Source of the DNA: Aureispira sp045105775
GTDB taxonomy: Bacteria; Bacteroidota; Bacteroidia; Chitinophagales; Saprospiraceae
Length of the DNA: 64,000 bases
NCBI GenBank assembly: GCA_045105775.1
Contig: JBGCDW010000132.1
Span: forward strand, 11,739 to 75,738
Direction of reading: 5' to 3'
The notes under the pieces were generated by a model that saw only the letters and a program-made list of their open reading frames with translations, was not told the origin of the DNA and did not search any database. Made by a program: the position numbers and the translations under genes. Of the stretch, positions 26,443 to 34,853 are shown in pieces; position 1 is the first letter of the stretch, and each line of letters opens with the position of its first letter.

Positions 26443-28440
26443 TTGCGCCTTATGAGAGGACTCTTTCTTATTTTTACTGTACTATTTTTATTACAAATTA
26501 CTGCTTGTACCTATACCGAACGCATCCGTGATGGTAAAACAGCGTTTGCACGCAAACAATTCAGCGTGGCTATTCCTATGCTCCAAAAGGAGTTTGCCAA
26601 GGCTGATGACAGCAATCAGAAAGGGGCCATTGCCTATATGTTGGGCGAATCTTACAGACGTACACAGCAACCACAAGCTGCCTCTGATTGGTACAAAAGA
26701 GCGCAAACACAACGGTATGGCAAGGATACAGACCTGAAACATGCACAAATGCTGCAACAATTGGAAGATTATGATGCCGCCAAACAAGCCTATAGAAGTG
26801 CAGGACGCTATGCTGGCAATGCCCGCTTATATCAAGAGCAGATGATTGCTTGTGATAAGGCCAAACGATGGAAAAAAGAGGCCGATAAAAATCCGCACAA
26901 AGTTACAATAGCAGCACTCAACAACAATGCAAATGACTTTAGTCCTGTCTATTATGATAACAACAATATCCTAGTCAGTTCTGATCGAGCCAATAGCGAG
27001 GGCAAAGATCCTTACAAATGGACAGGCGAACCCTTTTTTGATCTTTATCTTTGGAATTTTGCAGAAGAAACGGTTACCCCTTTTGAAGCACCATTTAACA
27101 ATGAATTTCATCAAGGCACACCCTCCTTCAACCAAGATCGGACCTTAGCATTGTTTACCGAATGTGGAAGCAATGAAAAAATAGCCGTAGATTATTGTAG
27201 AATTATGATGAGCCAAAAAAAAGGTTCGAACTGGCTGCCTGCTCAAGTTATTGATTTAGGGTCTAGTGATAACAACTACTTGCACCCTGTTTTGTCGCCC
27301 GATGGTAGACGCTTGTATTTTGCTTGCAACAAAGAAGGGGGCTTTGGAGGCTATGATTTGTATGTTTCTAGCCGTATAGGCGAGGGAACCGATATTACTT
27401 GGTCTAGTCCGATCAATATGGGCAATAAGATCAACACCCAAGGAAATGAGGTATTTCCATTCTTAGCCACAGAAGATACGCTTTACTTTGCCTCTGATGG
27501 GCATCAAGGAATGGGAGGTTTGGATATTTTTAGAGCCGTAGAATATGGTGAGCGTTGGCAACAGCCCCAAAATTTGGAAGCTCCTATGAATTCGGGCAGC
27601 GATGATTTTGGGCTTATTGTACAACAGATGCCCGAAGGCGAGCAAACAGGCTTCTTCACCTCCAGACGTTTTGCAGAGGAGAAAGGGGATAATATTTTCC
27701 GTTTTACCTATACCCCACCCAAGGATACTATACCTCTAATAGATACCCCATTATTGGTCTTAAAAATAGATTTAGAAGGCATTGTCAAAGAAAAAATCTT
27801 TAATGATCCTAATAACCCCAACAGTGGTGTAGAAAGTCTAGCCCCACTCATGGGTGCTTCTATTCAAATCAGCAGTGCAGACACAGCCTTTACCTTGGGT
27901 TCTGATATTGATGGCACCTTTTATGCCGTCTTAGATACCAATACTGTTTATTATTTCAAGGCCAGTAAGCCCGGTTATTTTATTACTTTAGATACGCTTT
28001 CTACCGTAGGAATTGTTCTCAATGAACAGCACCCAGATACGACCTTGAGCAAAGAGTTGGTTCTAGAAAAAATCTTTACCAATCAAGAAATTGTACTAGA
28101 CGATATTTATTATGATTTGGACAAAGCATTTATTAGAGACGATGCCAAACCTACCCTCAACAAATTGGTAGACTTGCTCAAAAGAAATCCAAGTATCAAT
28201 ATTCAGCTTTCTTCGCACACCGATTGTCAAGGAGGAACAGGATACAATGAAAAACTATCCCAACGTCGTGCCGAATCTGCCGTACAATACCTCATTCAGA
28301 ATGGTATTGATCCTGTTCGCTTAACGGCACGTGGCTATGGAGAAAGTGCATTAGCTATAACGTGCAGATGCTCAGATTGTACAGATGACGAACATCAACA
28401 AAATCGGAGAACCACTTTCTTGGTCTTGGGCGAGGGATAG
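26443..28440 (+). CDS. PorE-like OmpA-family lipoprotein (type IX secretion)
   Basis: 665 residues. The signal ends in a lipobox LQITAC (Cys22). TPR-like helices at about 30-140 are followed by PD40-type beta-propeller blades (LSPDGRRLYFACN, FASDGHQGMGGLDIF), then a carboxypeptidase-regulatory-like domain (about 440-520) and a C-terminal OmpA domain (about 550-665: LSSHTDCQGG, LSQRRAESAVQYL, GYGESAL). This TPR, propeller, CRD, OmpA order is that of PorE, which anchors the type IX secretion system to peptidoglycan. SprE/PorW-type relatives share parts of it. Other family members occur in the phylum, so identity with PorE is likely but not certain. Confidence 0.75.
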   Translation: MRLMRGLFLIFTVLFLLQITACTYTERIRDGKTAFARKQFSVAIPMLQKEFAKADDSNQKGAIAYMLGESYRRTQQPQAASDWYKRAQTQRYGKDTDLKHAQMLQQLEDYDAAKQAYRSAGRYAGNARLYQEQMIACDKAKRWKKEADKNPHKVTIAALNNNANDFSPVYYDNNNILVSSDRANSEGKDPYKWTGEPFFDLYLWNFAEETVTPFEAPFNNEFHQGTPSFNQDRTLALFTECGSNEKIAVDYCRIMMSQKKGSNWLPAQVIDLGSSDNNYLHPVLSPDGRRLYFACNKEGGFGGYDLYVSSRIGEGTDITWSSPINMGNKINTQGNEVFPFLATEDTLYFASDGHQGMGGLDIFRAVEYGERWQQPQNLEAPMNSGSDDFGLIVQQMPEGEQTGFFTSRRFAEEKGDNIFRFTYTPPKDTIPLIDTPLLVLKIDLEGIVKEKIFNDPNNPNSGVESLAPLMGASIQISSADTAFTLGSDIDGTFYAVLDTNTVYYFKASKPGYFITLDTLSTVGIVLNEQHPDTTLSKELVLEKIFTNQEIVLDDIYYDLDKAFIRDDAKPTLNKLVDLLKRNPSINIQLSSHTDCQGGTGYNEKLSQRRAESAVQYLIQNGIDPVRLTARGYGESALAITCRCSDCTDDEHQQNRRTTFLVLGEG

Positions 28441-28740
28441 ATATTTTGATATAATCTTCTAGAAATAAACCTATAAATTTTATCTAAAGATAAGTACCCC
28501 CATTGCTCGTAGAGACCTAAAGTATTGTGACCTCCTACAAGCAATACAACTACCAAACACGCCTAAAACGATTTCCTCTCCACAAATAATTCGCGCGGTA
28601 TTGTCAAATATATCCTCTGTATATTTCTGATACTAACAATTAGTTTTTAGATTTAAATAGACAAGTGACAGAACAACAGATTTTAAATTACGGTCACCAA
28701 GTATTTAATACAGGGACCCCCCTACTAAAACAATCACCAA
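28441..28740. other. Intergenic region with a long hairpin
   Basis: 300 bases. ATTGCT-c-GTAG (28502-28512) pairs with CTAC-a-AGCAAT (28534-28544) around a 21-base loop, and TTATCT-aa-AGATAA is nearby. No T run, coding frame or clear promoter. Its role is not known. Confidence 0.4.
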
Positions 28741-30654
28741 ATGGGAGAAGAACGTGTGAAATTAGCCTCCTCGCAAGGAGCCGACGAGATGCGCCACTTT
28801 GTGCGCCAACTACTCAATGATGTAGAGGCCTTTGAATATATGCTCGAAAACAATTGGTTTGAGGACGATGTGAAATGTATTGGCGCAGAACAAGAACTGT
28901 GTTTAATCAACAAGCATTACAAACCAGCTTACAAGGCCATGGATATTTTGGAAGATTTCCATCCTGATTGGCTAACGACAGAATTGGCAAAGTTTAACTT
29001 AGAGCTCAATCTCAATCCGCAAGTGTTTGAAGGTAGTGCCTTTGCAAAAATGGAGACAGAACTGCGTCAGAACTTGGAAAAACTCTCTCAAGTTGCCGCC
29101 AAACACGATACCCGTATCTTGCTCACGGGAATCCTTCCCTCCTTGCGCAAGTTTGATTTGAGCATGAAACAGCTCACTCCCAAGCCGCGTTACCATGCCT
29201 TGATGACCGCACTCAAGAGTTTGCGTGGTTCCGATTATCAATTGCGCTTAGAAGGCGTAGATGAACTCAACTTATTGCACGACTCTCCACTTTTGGAGGC
29301 TTGTAACACTAGTTTTCAGGTACACTTGCAAGTAGCCCCTCAAAACTTTGTTAAAATGTACAATATTGCGCAAGCCCTTACTGGGCCTACGTTGTCTATG
29401 TGTACCAATTCGCCTGTACTATTTGGCAAGCGACTTTGGCACGAAACCCGTATTGCACTATTTGCACAGTCTATTGATAACCGTTTATCCAAGGACCACT
29501 TCCGTCACAAAAGTGCCCGTGTTAATTTTGGGGATAATTGGTTGGATAAGTCTATTTTAGAAATATACAAGGAAGATATTCTTCGCTATAGAATACTCTT
29601 GGGTAGTGAAATTGAACAAAATTCTTTGGAGGCTCTAAAAGAAGGAAAAGCCCCCAAATTACAGGCATTACAAGTACACAATGGTACCGTTTATCGTTGG
29701 AACCGCCCTTGCTATGGGATTAGCCCCAATGGAAAACCACACTTAAGAATTGAAAATCGCGTCTTGGGTGCTGGGCCTACGGTACTTGACGAAATGGCGA
29801 ATACGGCCTTCTGGTTGGGTGCTATGGAGGGTATGGCTGAGAATTTTGATGACATTCGCAAGTACATGAGTTTTGATGATGCTAGAGATAACTTTATCAA
29901 AGGAGCTAGAGCTGGAATGGATTGTAAATTTACTTGGGTGAACAATCAAAAAATATCAGCAAGAGATTTAACAACAGAAGTCTTATTGCCTGTGGCTCGA
30001 CAAGGATTAGAAAAATACAACATTGATACGGCTGATATTGATAAATACTTAGGAATCATTGAAGAACGTGCCAAACGCCATATGAATGGTTCTCGTTGGA
30101 TTCTACAGGCGTACACCAAATTCCGTAAAGAAACGCATGTAGACGAAGGACTCACTTCGCTCACGGCTGCCATTTACCACAACCAAATTCAGAGCAAGCC
30201 CGCACACGAATGGCCTTTGCCCAAGCTGGATGAATTCCACAAGTACGATCCCTCTCAATTATTGGTAGAAGAGTTTATGACAACAGATATTTTTACCTTG
30301 CAAGAAGAGGACTTACTAGAATTTGCTTCTGCACTAATGGATTGGGGAGATATTTCTTCTATGCCTGTAGAAGATGCTGCAGGTAACCTCAAAGGTCTGA
30401 TTACATCCAAGCAAATTCTAAAGTACTTCTCTCAAAAGGCAAATAGAGAAGAGGATGCTACCGTTGGACAATTGATGCAAAAAACACCTAGAACGGTCAC
30501 ACAGCAAATGCGTATGGTAGAAGTTATCCAACTCATGAAAGAAGAGAATTTGAATATTCTACCTGTTGTAAAAGGAGAAGAATTGATTGGAATTATCTCT
30601 GAACGCAATTTTGTAAATATGTCTAAACGACTCATTCAGGGTCTAAGTTCTTAA
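28741..30654 (+). CDS. GCS2-type carboxylate-amine ligase fused to CBS domains
   Basis: 637 residues. Residues about 30-480 are a glutamate-cysteine ligase family 2 domain: IGAEQELCLIN (about 47-57), LNLNPQVFEG and FQVHLQVAP carry the ATP/metal Glu and His positions of GCS2/YbdK-like enzymes. A C-terminal pair of CBS domains follows (about 510-637: VEEFMTTDIFTLQEED, SSMPVEDAAGNLKGLIT, LNILPVVKGEELIGIISE). GCS2 enzymes join amino acids to glutamate gamma-carboxyl groups with ATP. CBS pairs bind adenosine nucleotides such as ATP, AMP or SAM and could regulate the ligase by energy state. The exact amino acid substrate is unknown. A strong terminator follows at 30677. Confidence 0.82.
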   Translation: MGEERVKLASSQGADEMRHFVRQLLNDVEAFEYMLENNWFEDDVKCIGAEQELCLINKHYKPAYKAMDILEDFHPDWLTTELAKFNLELNLNPQVFEGSAFAKMETELRQNLEKLSQVAAKHDTRILLTGILPSLRKFDLSMKQLTPKPRYHALMTALKSLRGSDYQLRLEGVDELNLLHDSPLLEACNTSFQVHLQVAPQNFVKMYNIAQALTGPTLSMCTNSPVLFGKRLWHETRIALFAQSIDNRLSKDHFRHKSARVNFGDNWLDKSILEIYKEDILRYRILLGSEIEQNSLEALKEGKAPKLQALQVHNGTVYRWNRPCYGISPNGKPHLRIENRVLGAGPTVLDEMANTAFWLGAMEGMAENFDDIRKYMSFDDARDNFIKGARAGMDCKFTWVNNQKISARDLTTEVLLPVARQGLEKYNIDTADIDKYLGIIEERAKRHMNGSRWILQAYTKFRKETHVDEGLTSLTAAIYHNQIQSKPAHEWPLPKLDEFHKYDPSQLLVEEFMTTDIFTLQEEDLLEFASALMDWGDISSMPVEDAAGNLKGLITSKQILKYFSQKANREEDATVGQLMQKTPRTVTQQMRMVEVIQLMKEENLNILPVVKGEELIGIISERNFVNMSKRLIQGLSS

Positions 30655-30676
30655 GCAATATACTGCATACAAATAC

Positions 30677-30713
30677 GAACAAATAAGGGAGCCAGTGGCT
30701 CCCTTATTTGTTC
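30677..30713. terminator. Bidirectional terminator between convergent genes
   Basis: A 17-bp perfect stem with a three-base loop (ATAAGGGAGCC-agt-GGCTCCCTTAT core). It lies 22 bases after the ligase stop and 27 bases after the DUF937 stop on the other strand, so it can serve both. Confidence 0.8.
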
Positions 30714-30740
30714 TAACTAAACTTATATAGATGGTTATCA

Positions 30741-31340
30741 TTACTTTCCAAACATACCGCCTAGCATACCTCCAATATCATCCATAATTCCACCGTCTCC
30801 ATCTCTATCTAGCATACTGAGCAAGCCACCCAATTGACCAGGTGCTTGTTGTGCTGGTTGCTGCTGCCCCAATAAGGACATCAAACCATTTACATCAAAC
30901 CCTTGGCTTGACTTAGCCTTTCCTAGTACACCCATAACCATAGGAGCGACCGTTGACAGTAAATTTTGAGTAGCTTCTGGACTCATCTTGTTCACTTGGC
31001 TCAATCCTTGAACAATTCCTTGTTGCTTATTTCCTAGCAAATGCCCTAAGATGCCACTGCCATTGGTAGCGCGTTCGGATACATTCTGAGTAGGGCCACT
31101 ACTCAAGAAGCTAGTCAAATTGTCCAAGATGCTTCCATCGTGATCCTTTTCTAATGCTTGATTGAGTTGTTCAGCTCCTTGTGGTGTGGTAGCATTCTTA
31201 GCCACAGCACCCAACAAGGTAGAGAAGGCGTTTTGAGCAGCTGATTGGGCTTGATCTTGGCTTCCTAAGCCTATTTTTTCTGTTAATTGATTAACAACAG
31301 CACCAGTCATCTGCTGCTTAAACATATCCATTAAATCCAT
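30741..31340 (-). CDS. DUF937 family protein
   Basis: 199 residues, no signal. Glutamine/alanine-rich helical repeats (NQLTEKIGLGSQDQAQSA, FSTLLGAVAKN) fit DUF937, a bacterial family of unknown function. The C-terminus has DRDGDGGIMDD, an EF-hand-like D-x-D-x-D loop that could bind calcium, next to a glycine-rich end (GGMLGGMFGK). It stands alone, convergent with the ligase gene. The calcium suggestion is inference. Confidence 0.82.
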   Translation of the reverse strand: MDLMDMFKQQMTGAVVNQLTEKIGLGSQDQAQSAAQNAFSTLLGAVAKNATTPQGAEQLNQALEKDHDGSILDNLTSFLSSGPTQNVSERATNGSGILGHLLGNKQQGIVQGLSQVNKMSPEATQNLLSTVAPMVMGVLGKAKSSQGFDVNGLMSLLGQQQPAQQAPGQLGGLLSMLDRDGDGGIMDDIGGMLGGMFGK

Positions 31341-31597
31341 TTTATGCGTTACTTTTTATTAAAAAATGAGCCAATACGAACCAACATATAAGCTGTTATT
31401 TTTGTTTTCCTTCCTCAAAATAAAAGAATATTCTAGGAAGTAGATAAAAAATCTATTCTAATTTTACGCCAAGTACGATTCCTTTTTTAATTAAATAAAT
31501 AATTCTATCTTACTTCTAAGTCTGTGGACTTCTTTGCATTAGGTATAACACACAAACACCTGTTTCAACCCAATTGTATCACTATCTAATATTTATT

Positions 31598-32827
31598 ATG
31601 ACCTTTAGAATTATAATCCTTCTTGCAACATTTTTTGCAAGTTACTCTTTTGCCATTGCTCAATCGGGAGATTTGGTAGTTTTTACTACAGATGAAAAAA
31701 CAATCTATATTGCTTTAGATAATAAATTTCAAAATAAAAAAGCAACTTCCAATTTAAAAGTAACCAATATTCCTGAAGGTGATTATTGGGTGACCCTGTT
31801 TTTTGATAATGATAAAAAAGCAGTTAAATCGAACGTACGAATTTTAGCAAGCAAAGAAAATTCCTTTGTAATTGACAAAAATGGCGACTCTTGGAAATTA
31901 AAAGCCTACAGCACAGTTCCATTAAGCCAAGTTGGACAAGCAAGTAGTAGTCAAATGTCTGTTCGTTACAATCGCGAAGGCGTGGTGGTTGAGAATATGA
32001 AATCGGCCAATGAACTAGCAGATAGTCAAAGAAATGCGACTTACGATCGCGTACATGGTTCTATTGATGACTTAAAAGCCAAAGCTGAAAAAAATCGTCG
32101 TGGCCAATTTAGTGGTTCTTCTGGCTCCGTTGCAGAACAAGAAACAGCCACCACAGCTCCCCAAATGGAGGAAGGCACGACCATTGCCAAACGCTATCTC
32201 AAAACGGATAATGCTGATGGAACGGTTAGTATAGTAGAGGAAGCAACGACTACGATTCGAGAGATTGTAACCCGCAATGGACAACAACAAATGCGTTCTA
32301 GACGTAGTGTAGCGATGACTCCTACCAACTTCACTTGCCTTCCTATGGAGGCTGCCAATTTTAAAGCTCTACTAAAACGTGTAGAGGGAATGGATAAAAG
32401 TCAACGCCTTGCAGCAGCTCAAAAAGAAATCAAAGATGCCTGTCTAACCCCTGGCCAAATCAAAGCTATTGGTGGTTTGTTTGAAGATAAGGAAGCATTG
32501 AATCTGTTTGCTATGGCCGCGCAACCTACTTCAGCAGATCCCAATAATTTTCCTTATGAAGTTAATGCGGTAGCTATCGCCGAAGAAGTGATAGAGCAAG
32601 AGCCTGTAGCAGAAGAAAAAACCGTGGCAACCGATGCAGTAGAAGAAGAAAACGTATCTAACACAGCAAAAGAAGAGCCTGTAATCAAAACCAAAGCAGA
32701 ATTAAAGGCAGAACTCAAAGCGGCCAAAGTACGTGAACGCGCCGAACGCAAAGCGGCTAAAGAAAAAGCCAAAGCCGAGCGCAAAGCAGCCAAAGAAAAA
32801 GCAAAGGCTGAAAAAGCAAAAAAATAA
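31598..32827 (+). CDS. DUF4476 exported protein with Lys/Ala-rich tail
   Basis: 409 residues from the ATG at 31598 (MTFRIIILLATFFASYSFAIAQ, a signal peptide); a TTG eight codons upstream is rejected because it lacks support. Middle residues include FKALLKRVEGMDKSQRLAAAQ and LTPGQIKAIGGLFEDKEALNLF, the DUF4476 pattern of Bacteroidota. The N-terminal ~80 residues (beta-rich, YWVTLFFDN) may be a separate domain. The last ~45 residues are a highly charged repeat of KAERKAAKEKA type, probably a long helix. It is secreted; function unknown. The gene is directly followed by a tandem DNA repeat. Confidence 0.78.
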   Translation: MTFRIIILLATFFASYSFAIAQSGDLVVFTTDEKTIYIALDNKFQNKKATSNLKVTNIPEGDYWVTLFFDNDKKAVKSNVRILASKENSFVIDKNGDSWKLKAYSTVPLSQVGQASSSQMSVRYNREGVVVENMKSANELADSQRNATYDRVHGSIDDLKAKAEKNRRGQFSGSSGSVAEQETATTAPQMEEGTTIAKRYLKTDNADGTVSIVEEATTTIREIVTRNGQQQMRSRRSVAMTPTNFTCLPMEAANFKALLKRVEGMDKSQRLAAAQKEIKDACLTPGQIKAIGGLFEDKEALNLFAMAAQPTSADPNNFPYEVNAVAIAEEVIEQEPVAEEKTVATDAVEEENVSNTAKEEPVIKTKAELKAELKAAKVRERAERKAAKEKAKAERKAAKEKAKAEKAKK

Positions 32828-32839
32828 ATTAATATAACC

Positions 32840-33003
32840 AGTAGAGGCGTATGCTATATAACTAGTAGAGGCGTATGCTATATAACCAGTAGAGGCGTAT
32901 GCTATATAACCAGTAGAGGCGTATGCTATATAACCAGTAGAGGCGTATGCTATATAACCAGTAGAGGCGTATGCTATACGCCTCTACTGTTATATATTAC
33001 CAA
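32840..33003. repeat. Six 24-bp tandem repeats ending in a hairpin
   Basis: The unit begins AGTAGAGGCGTATGCTATAT and repeats at 32840, 32864, 32888, 32912, 32936 and 32960 (24-base period, one T/C change in the first junction). In the last copy the arm AGTAGAGGCGTA (32960-32971) pairs with TACGCCTCTACT (32977-32988) around loop TGCTA, and the stem extends outward through ATATAAC/GTTATAT. It lies between convergent genes and probably ends both transcripts. The hairpin is related to the palindrome at 8115-8142. Not a CRISPR: no spacers. Confidence 0.9.
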
Positions 33004-33422
33004 TCTTCTTCTCCATAGTATTCTGCCCAAATATTGCGTGTCTCATATAATTTCACACAGTGCATACGACAGTTCTCATCCAAATGAGGTTCTAGTTCTT
33101 GCCAAATGTAATAGACTAGGTTTTCGGTAGTAGGAGGGGTACCTGCGGGCAAGAAATTTTCGTCTAAGTTCATGTTACTATGGTCCAATATATCACAAAC
33201 CTTGGCTTTGATTAATTTACTTAGTTTTTTGGCATCCATAATAAACCCCGTAACAGGGTCTGGTTTGCCCTTGATGGTTACCATTAAATCATAGTTATGC
33301 CCATGAAAGTTTTTATTGGCGCATTTGCCAAACACTTCAAAGTTTTTTTCCTCTGACCATTCATTCACCCACAATTGGTGGGCAGCATTAAAATGCTCTT
33401 GTCTTGTTAAGTAAATAATCAT
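32997..33422 (-). CDS. 6-pyruvoyl-tetrahydropterin synthase / QueD family
   Basis: 141 residues. The zinc ligands are in HFNAAH (His11, His15 region) and HGHNY; the Cys of GKCANKNFHGHNY (about 34) is the catalytic type, and TPPTTENLVYYI is the family's C-terminal motif with Glu. The product is either 6-carboxy-tetrahydropterin (queuosine) or 6-pyruvoyl-tetrahydropterin. Bacteroidota QueD and PTPS are hard to separate without neighbours, and none of the queuosine genes is nearby. The stop lies at the tandem repeat region, whose hairpin probably terminates it. Confidence 0.88.
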   Translation of the reverse strand: MIIYLTRQEHFNAAHQLWVNEWSEEKNFEVFGKCANKNFHGHNYDLMVTIKGKPDPVTGFIMDAKKLSKLIKAKVCDILDHSNMNLDENFLPAGTPPTTENLVYYIWQELEPHLDENCRMHCVKLYETRNIWAEYYGEEDW

Positions 33423-33495
33423 GTTTGTTGCTAACTTTAGTTCCCCAAGATTTTTTGTCTTGATTTAATTGGGAAAATAGCCCAATTAGGGAGTG

Positions 33496-33615
33496 TAGAA
33501 GTTCTTCTATTATTTTTATCCTTCACCAAGAAGTTATCTTCTTCCAGAAAAATCATTCTTTAATTTTTCTACTTCTAAGCGCGTACTTTAAACATTGTAA
33601 AGTGCTCCTTAGAAG
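33496..33615. repeat. Three inverted repeats of TAGAAG type
   Basis: TAGAAG-tt-CTTCTA (33496-33509), AAGAAG-ttat-CTTCTT (33528-33543) and CTTCTAAG ... CTTAGAAG (33572-33615, with an inner ACTTTA/TAAAGT stem). All sit between the LuxC stop and the QueD-like start on the minus strand. The largest lies 18 bases after the LuxC stop. No T run, so a terminator role is doubtful. Confidence 0.5.
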
Positions 33616-33632
33616 GTGCAGGCAACTTTTTT

Positions 33633-34652
33633 TTATAAACTGGTTAAGAATGCCATCGTGTCTACACCATCGGCATAATCCGCTAAATGGGGCAGTTGAC
33701 TCTCGCCAAAAGGTACTACTTTAATCTCCCCCATAGAAACGGGACTCACTACACATTGAATTTCTTCTGCGCGTTCTATAAGTTCCTTTTCTAATGCTTC
33801 TTGACTAGAATAAGTTTCATAATGCAACGAAGAAATACGAGACAACAAGCTTTTATCCTCTAAAAGCATTAAGCAATCATTGAGCAAATGTGGTACATTA
33901 TTAAGATAATAAATAGACCGATTATAATCGTAATTGTTGCGGTATTTATTGTGCTGGTGTAAGTCTTTGTAAGTATCTAATGTTCTTAACAATGGTATAA
34001 AATCATAGCCTTCTGGCACATAAAGCTTGGATACAGAACGACAACCCAAGCCAAAATAGGTAAAAATATCTTTGCCCAATTCCAATAACTCTGCCTCTGT
34101 TTCTTGACCAGTCAACACTCCTACTGCATTTCTATTCTGTCGTATAATACTTGGATACTTCTCAAAATACTGTTGAAAATAAAGTGCCGAATTGTTACTA
34201 CCCGTTGCTATTACCCCCTCAAAATTCTTGAGTATAAACGTGGGCTCAAAATACGCTTTGGCTCGTTCATCTTGAGCAATTAATCCTTCTATTAAGAAGC
34301 CTATTAAGAATTTATCTTTGTCCGAAAGTTTAACCAAAGCCTTGTGCCCAGCTACAAAACAACACAACAAATCATGAAATCCTACTGCTGGAATATTGCC
34401 TGCCAAGACCAAGCCCACTCGTTTTTGTGCTTGTTCTTTTTGCAAAGCAGGATATTGGGCCACCCACTGTTCCAAGGCATCTCTCCTCAAAAAAGCTTGG
34501 GCTATTTGCTCCAAAGCGAACAGACTATTTTCTGGTGTAAACCAGCCATTATGCTGACAACTTTGTCTCAGTACACGCTGACGTTCAGGGCTATCCTGTT
34601 GTATGTAATCACCCAAAGCGACTAATGCCTCTAGGCGTTCTGTTAAATTCAT
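33633..34652 (-). CDS. Acyl-CoA reductase, LuxC family
   Basis: 339 residues starting MNLTERLEALVALGDYIQ at 34652; an ATG two codons upstream is equally possible, and a far longer frame to 34835 lacks support. The N-terminal ~60 residues are helical. The aldehyde-dehydrogenase-like core contains KVGLVLAGNIPAVGFHDLLC-type nucleotide binding, the segment IRQNRNAVGVLTGQE and YFGLGCRSVSKLYVPEGYDF, which includes the catalytic-type Cys of LuxC. Bacteroidota carry LuxC-like genes with no light-emission role; they reduce fatty acyl-CoA to aldehydes. It is downstream of DUF2723 but past a terminator, so probably separately transcribed. Confidence 0.86.
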   Translation of the reverse strand: MNLTERLEALVALGDYIQQDSPERQRVLRQSCQHNGWFTPENSLFALEQIAQAFLRRDALEQWVAQYPALQKEQAQKRVGLVLAGNIPAVGFHDLLCCFVAGHKALVKLSDKDKFLIGFLIEGLIAQDERAKAYFEPTFILKNFEGVIATGSNNSALYFQQYFEKYPSIIRQNRNAVGVLTGQETEAELLELGKDIFTYFGLGCRSVSKLYVPEGYDFIPLLRTLDTYKDLHQHNKYRNNYDYNRSIYYLNNVPHLLNDCLMLLEDKSLLSRISSLHYETYSSQEALEKELIERAEEIQCVVSPVSMGEIKVVPFGESQLPHLADYADGVDTMAFLTSL

Positions 34653-34751
34653 GGTCATTCTTTTGCTGTTTGAGGGTGCAAATTTCCGAAAAAAAATTGA
34701 ATATTCTATCATACACAGCAATCTAGTTCTACAGATATGACACAGCACTGT

Positions 34752-34786
34752 ATAAAAAAAGTGTAGAGCACTACTGCACTCTACAC
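34752..34786 (-). terminator. Intrinsic terminator of the DUF2723 gene
   Basis: On the minus strand GTGTAGAG/CTCTACAC with a 10-base loop is followed by seven T (34754-34760). It lies about 67 bases after the DUF2723 stop. Confidence 0.78.
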
Positions 34787-34853
34787 CAAATAATAATTTT
34801 ATACTGCTTAGAATAGAGCTTCCACTCTTTTCCAATTTATCTATAGCATAACA

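Noticed and set aside
31574..31597. TTG start eight codons upstream of DUF4476
   Set aside because: The ATG at 31598 directly begins a normal signal peptide.
32690..32827. Short DNA repeat at the end of the DUF4476 gene
   Set aside because: It is the coding repeat of the Lys/Ala-rich tail, in frame throughout.
32840..33003. CRISPR-like repeat array
   Set aside because: Units are contiguous 24-mers without unique spacers and no cas genes are nearby; it is a simple tandem repeat ending in a hairpin.
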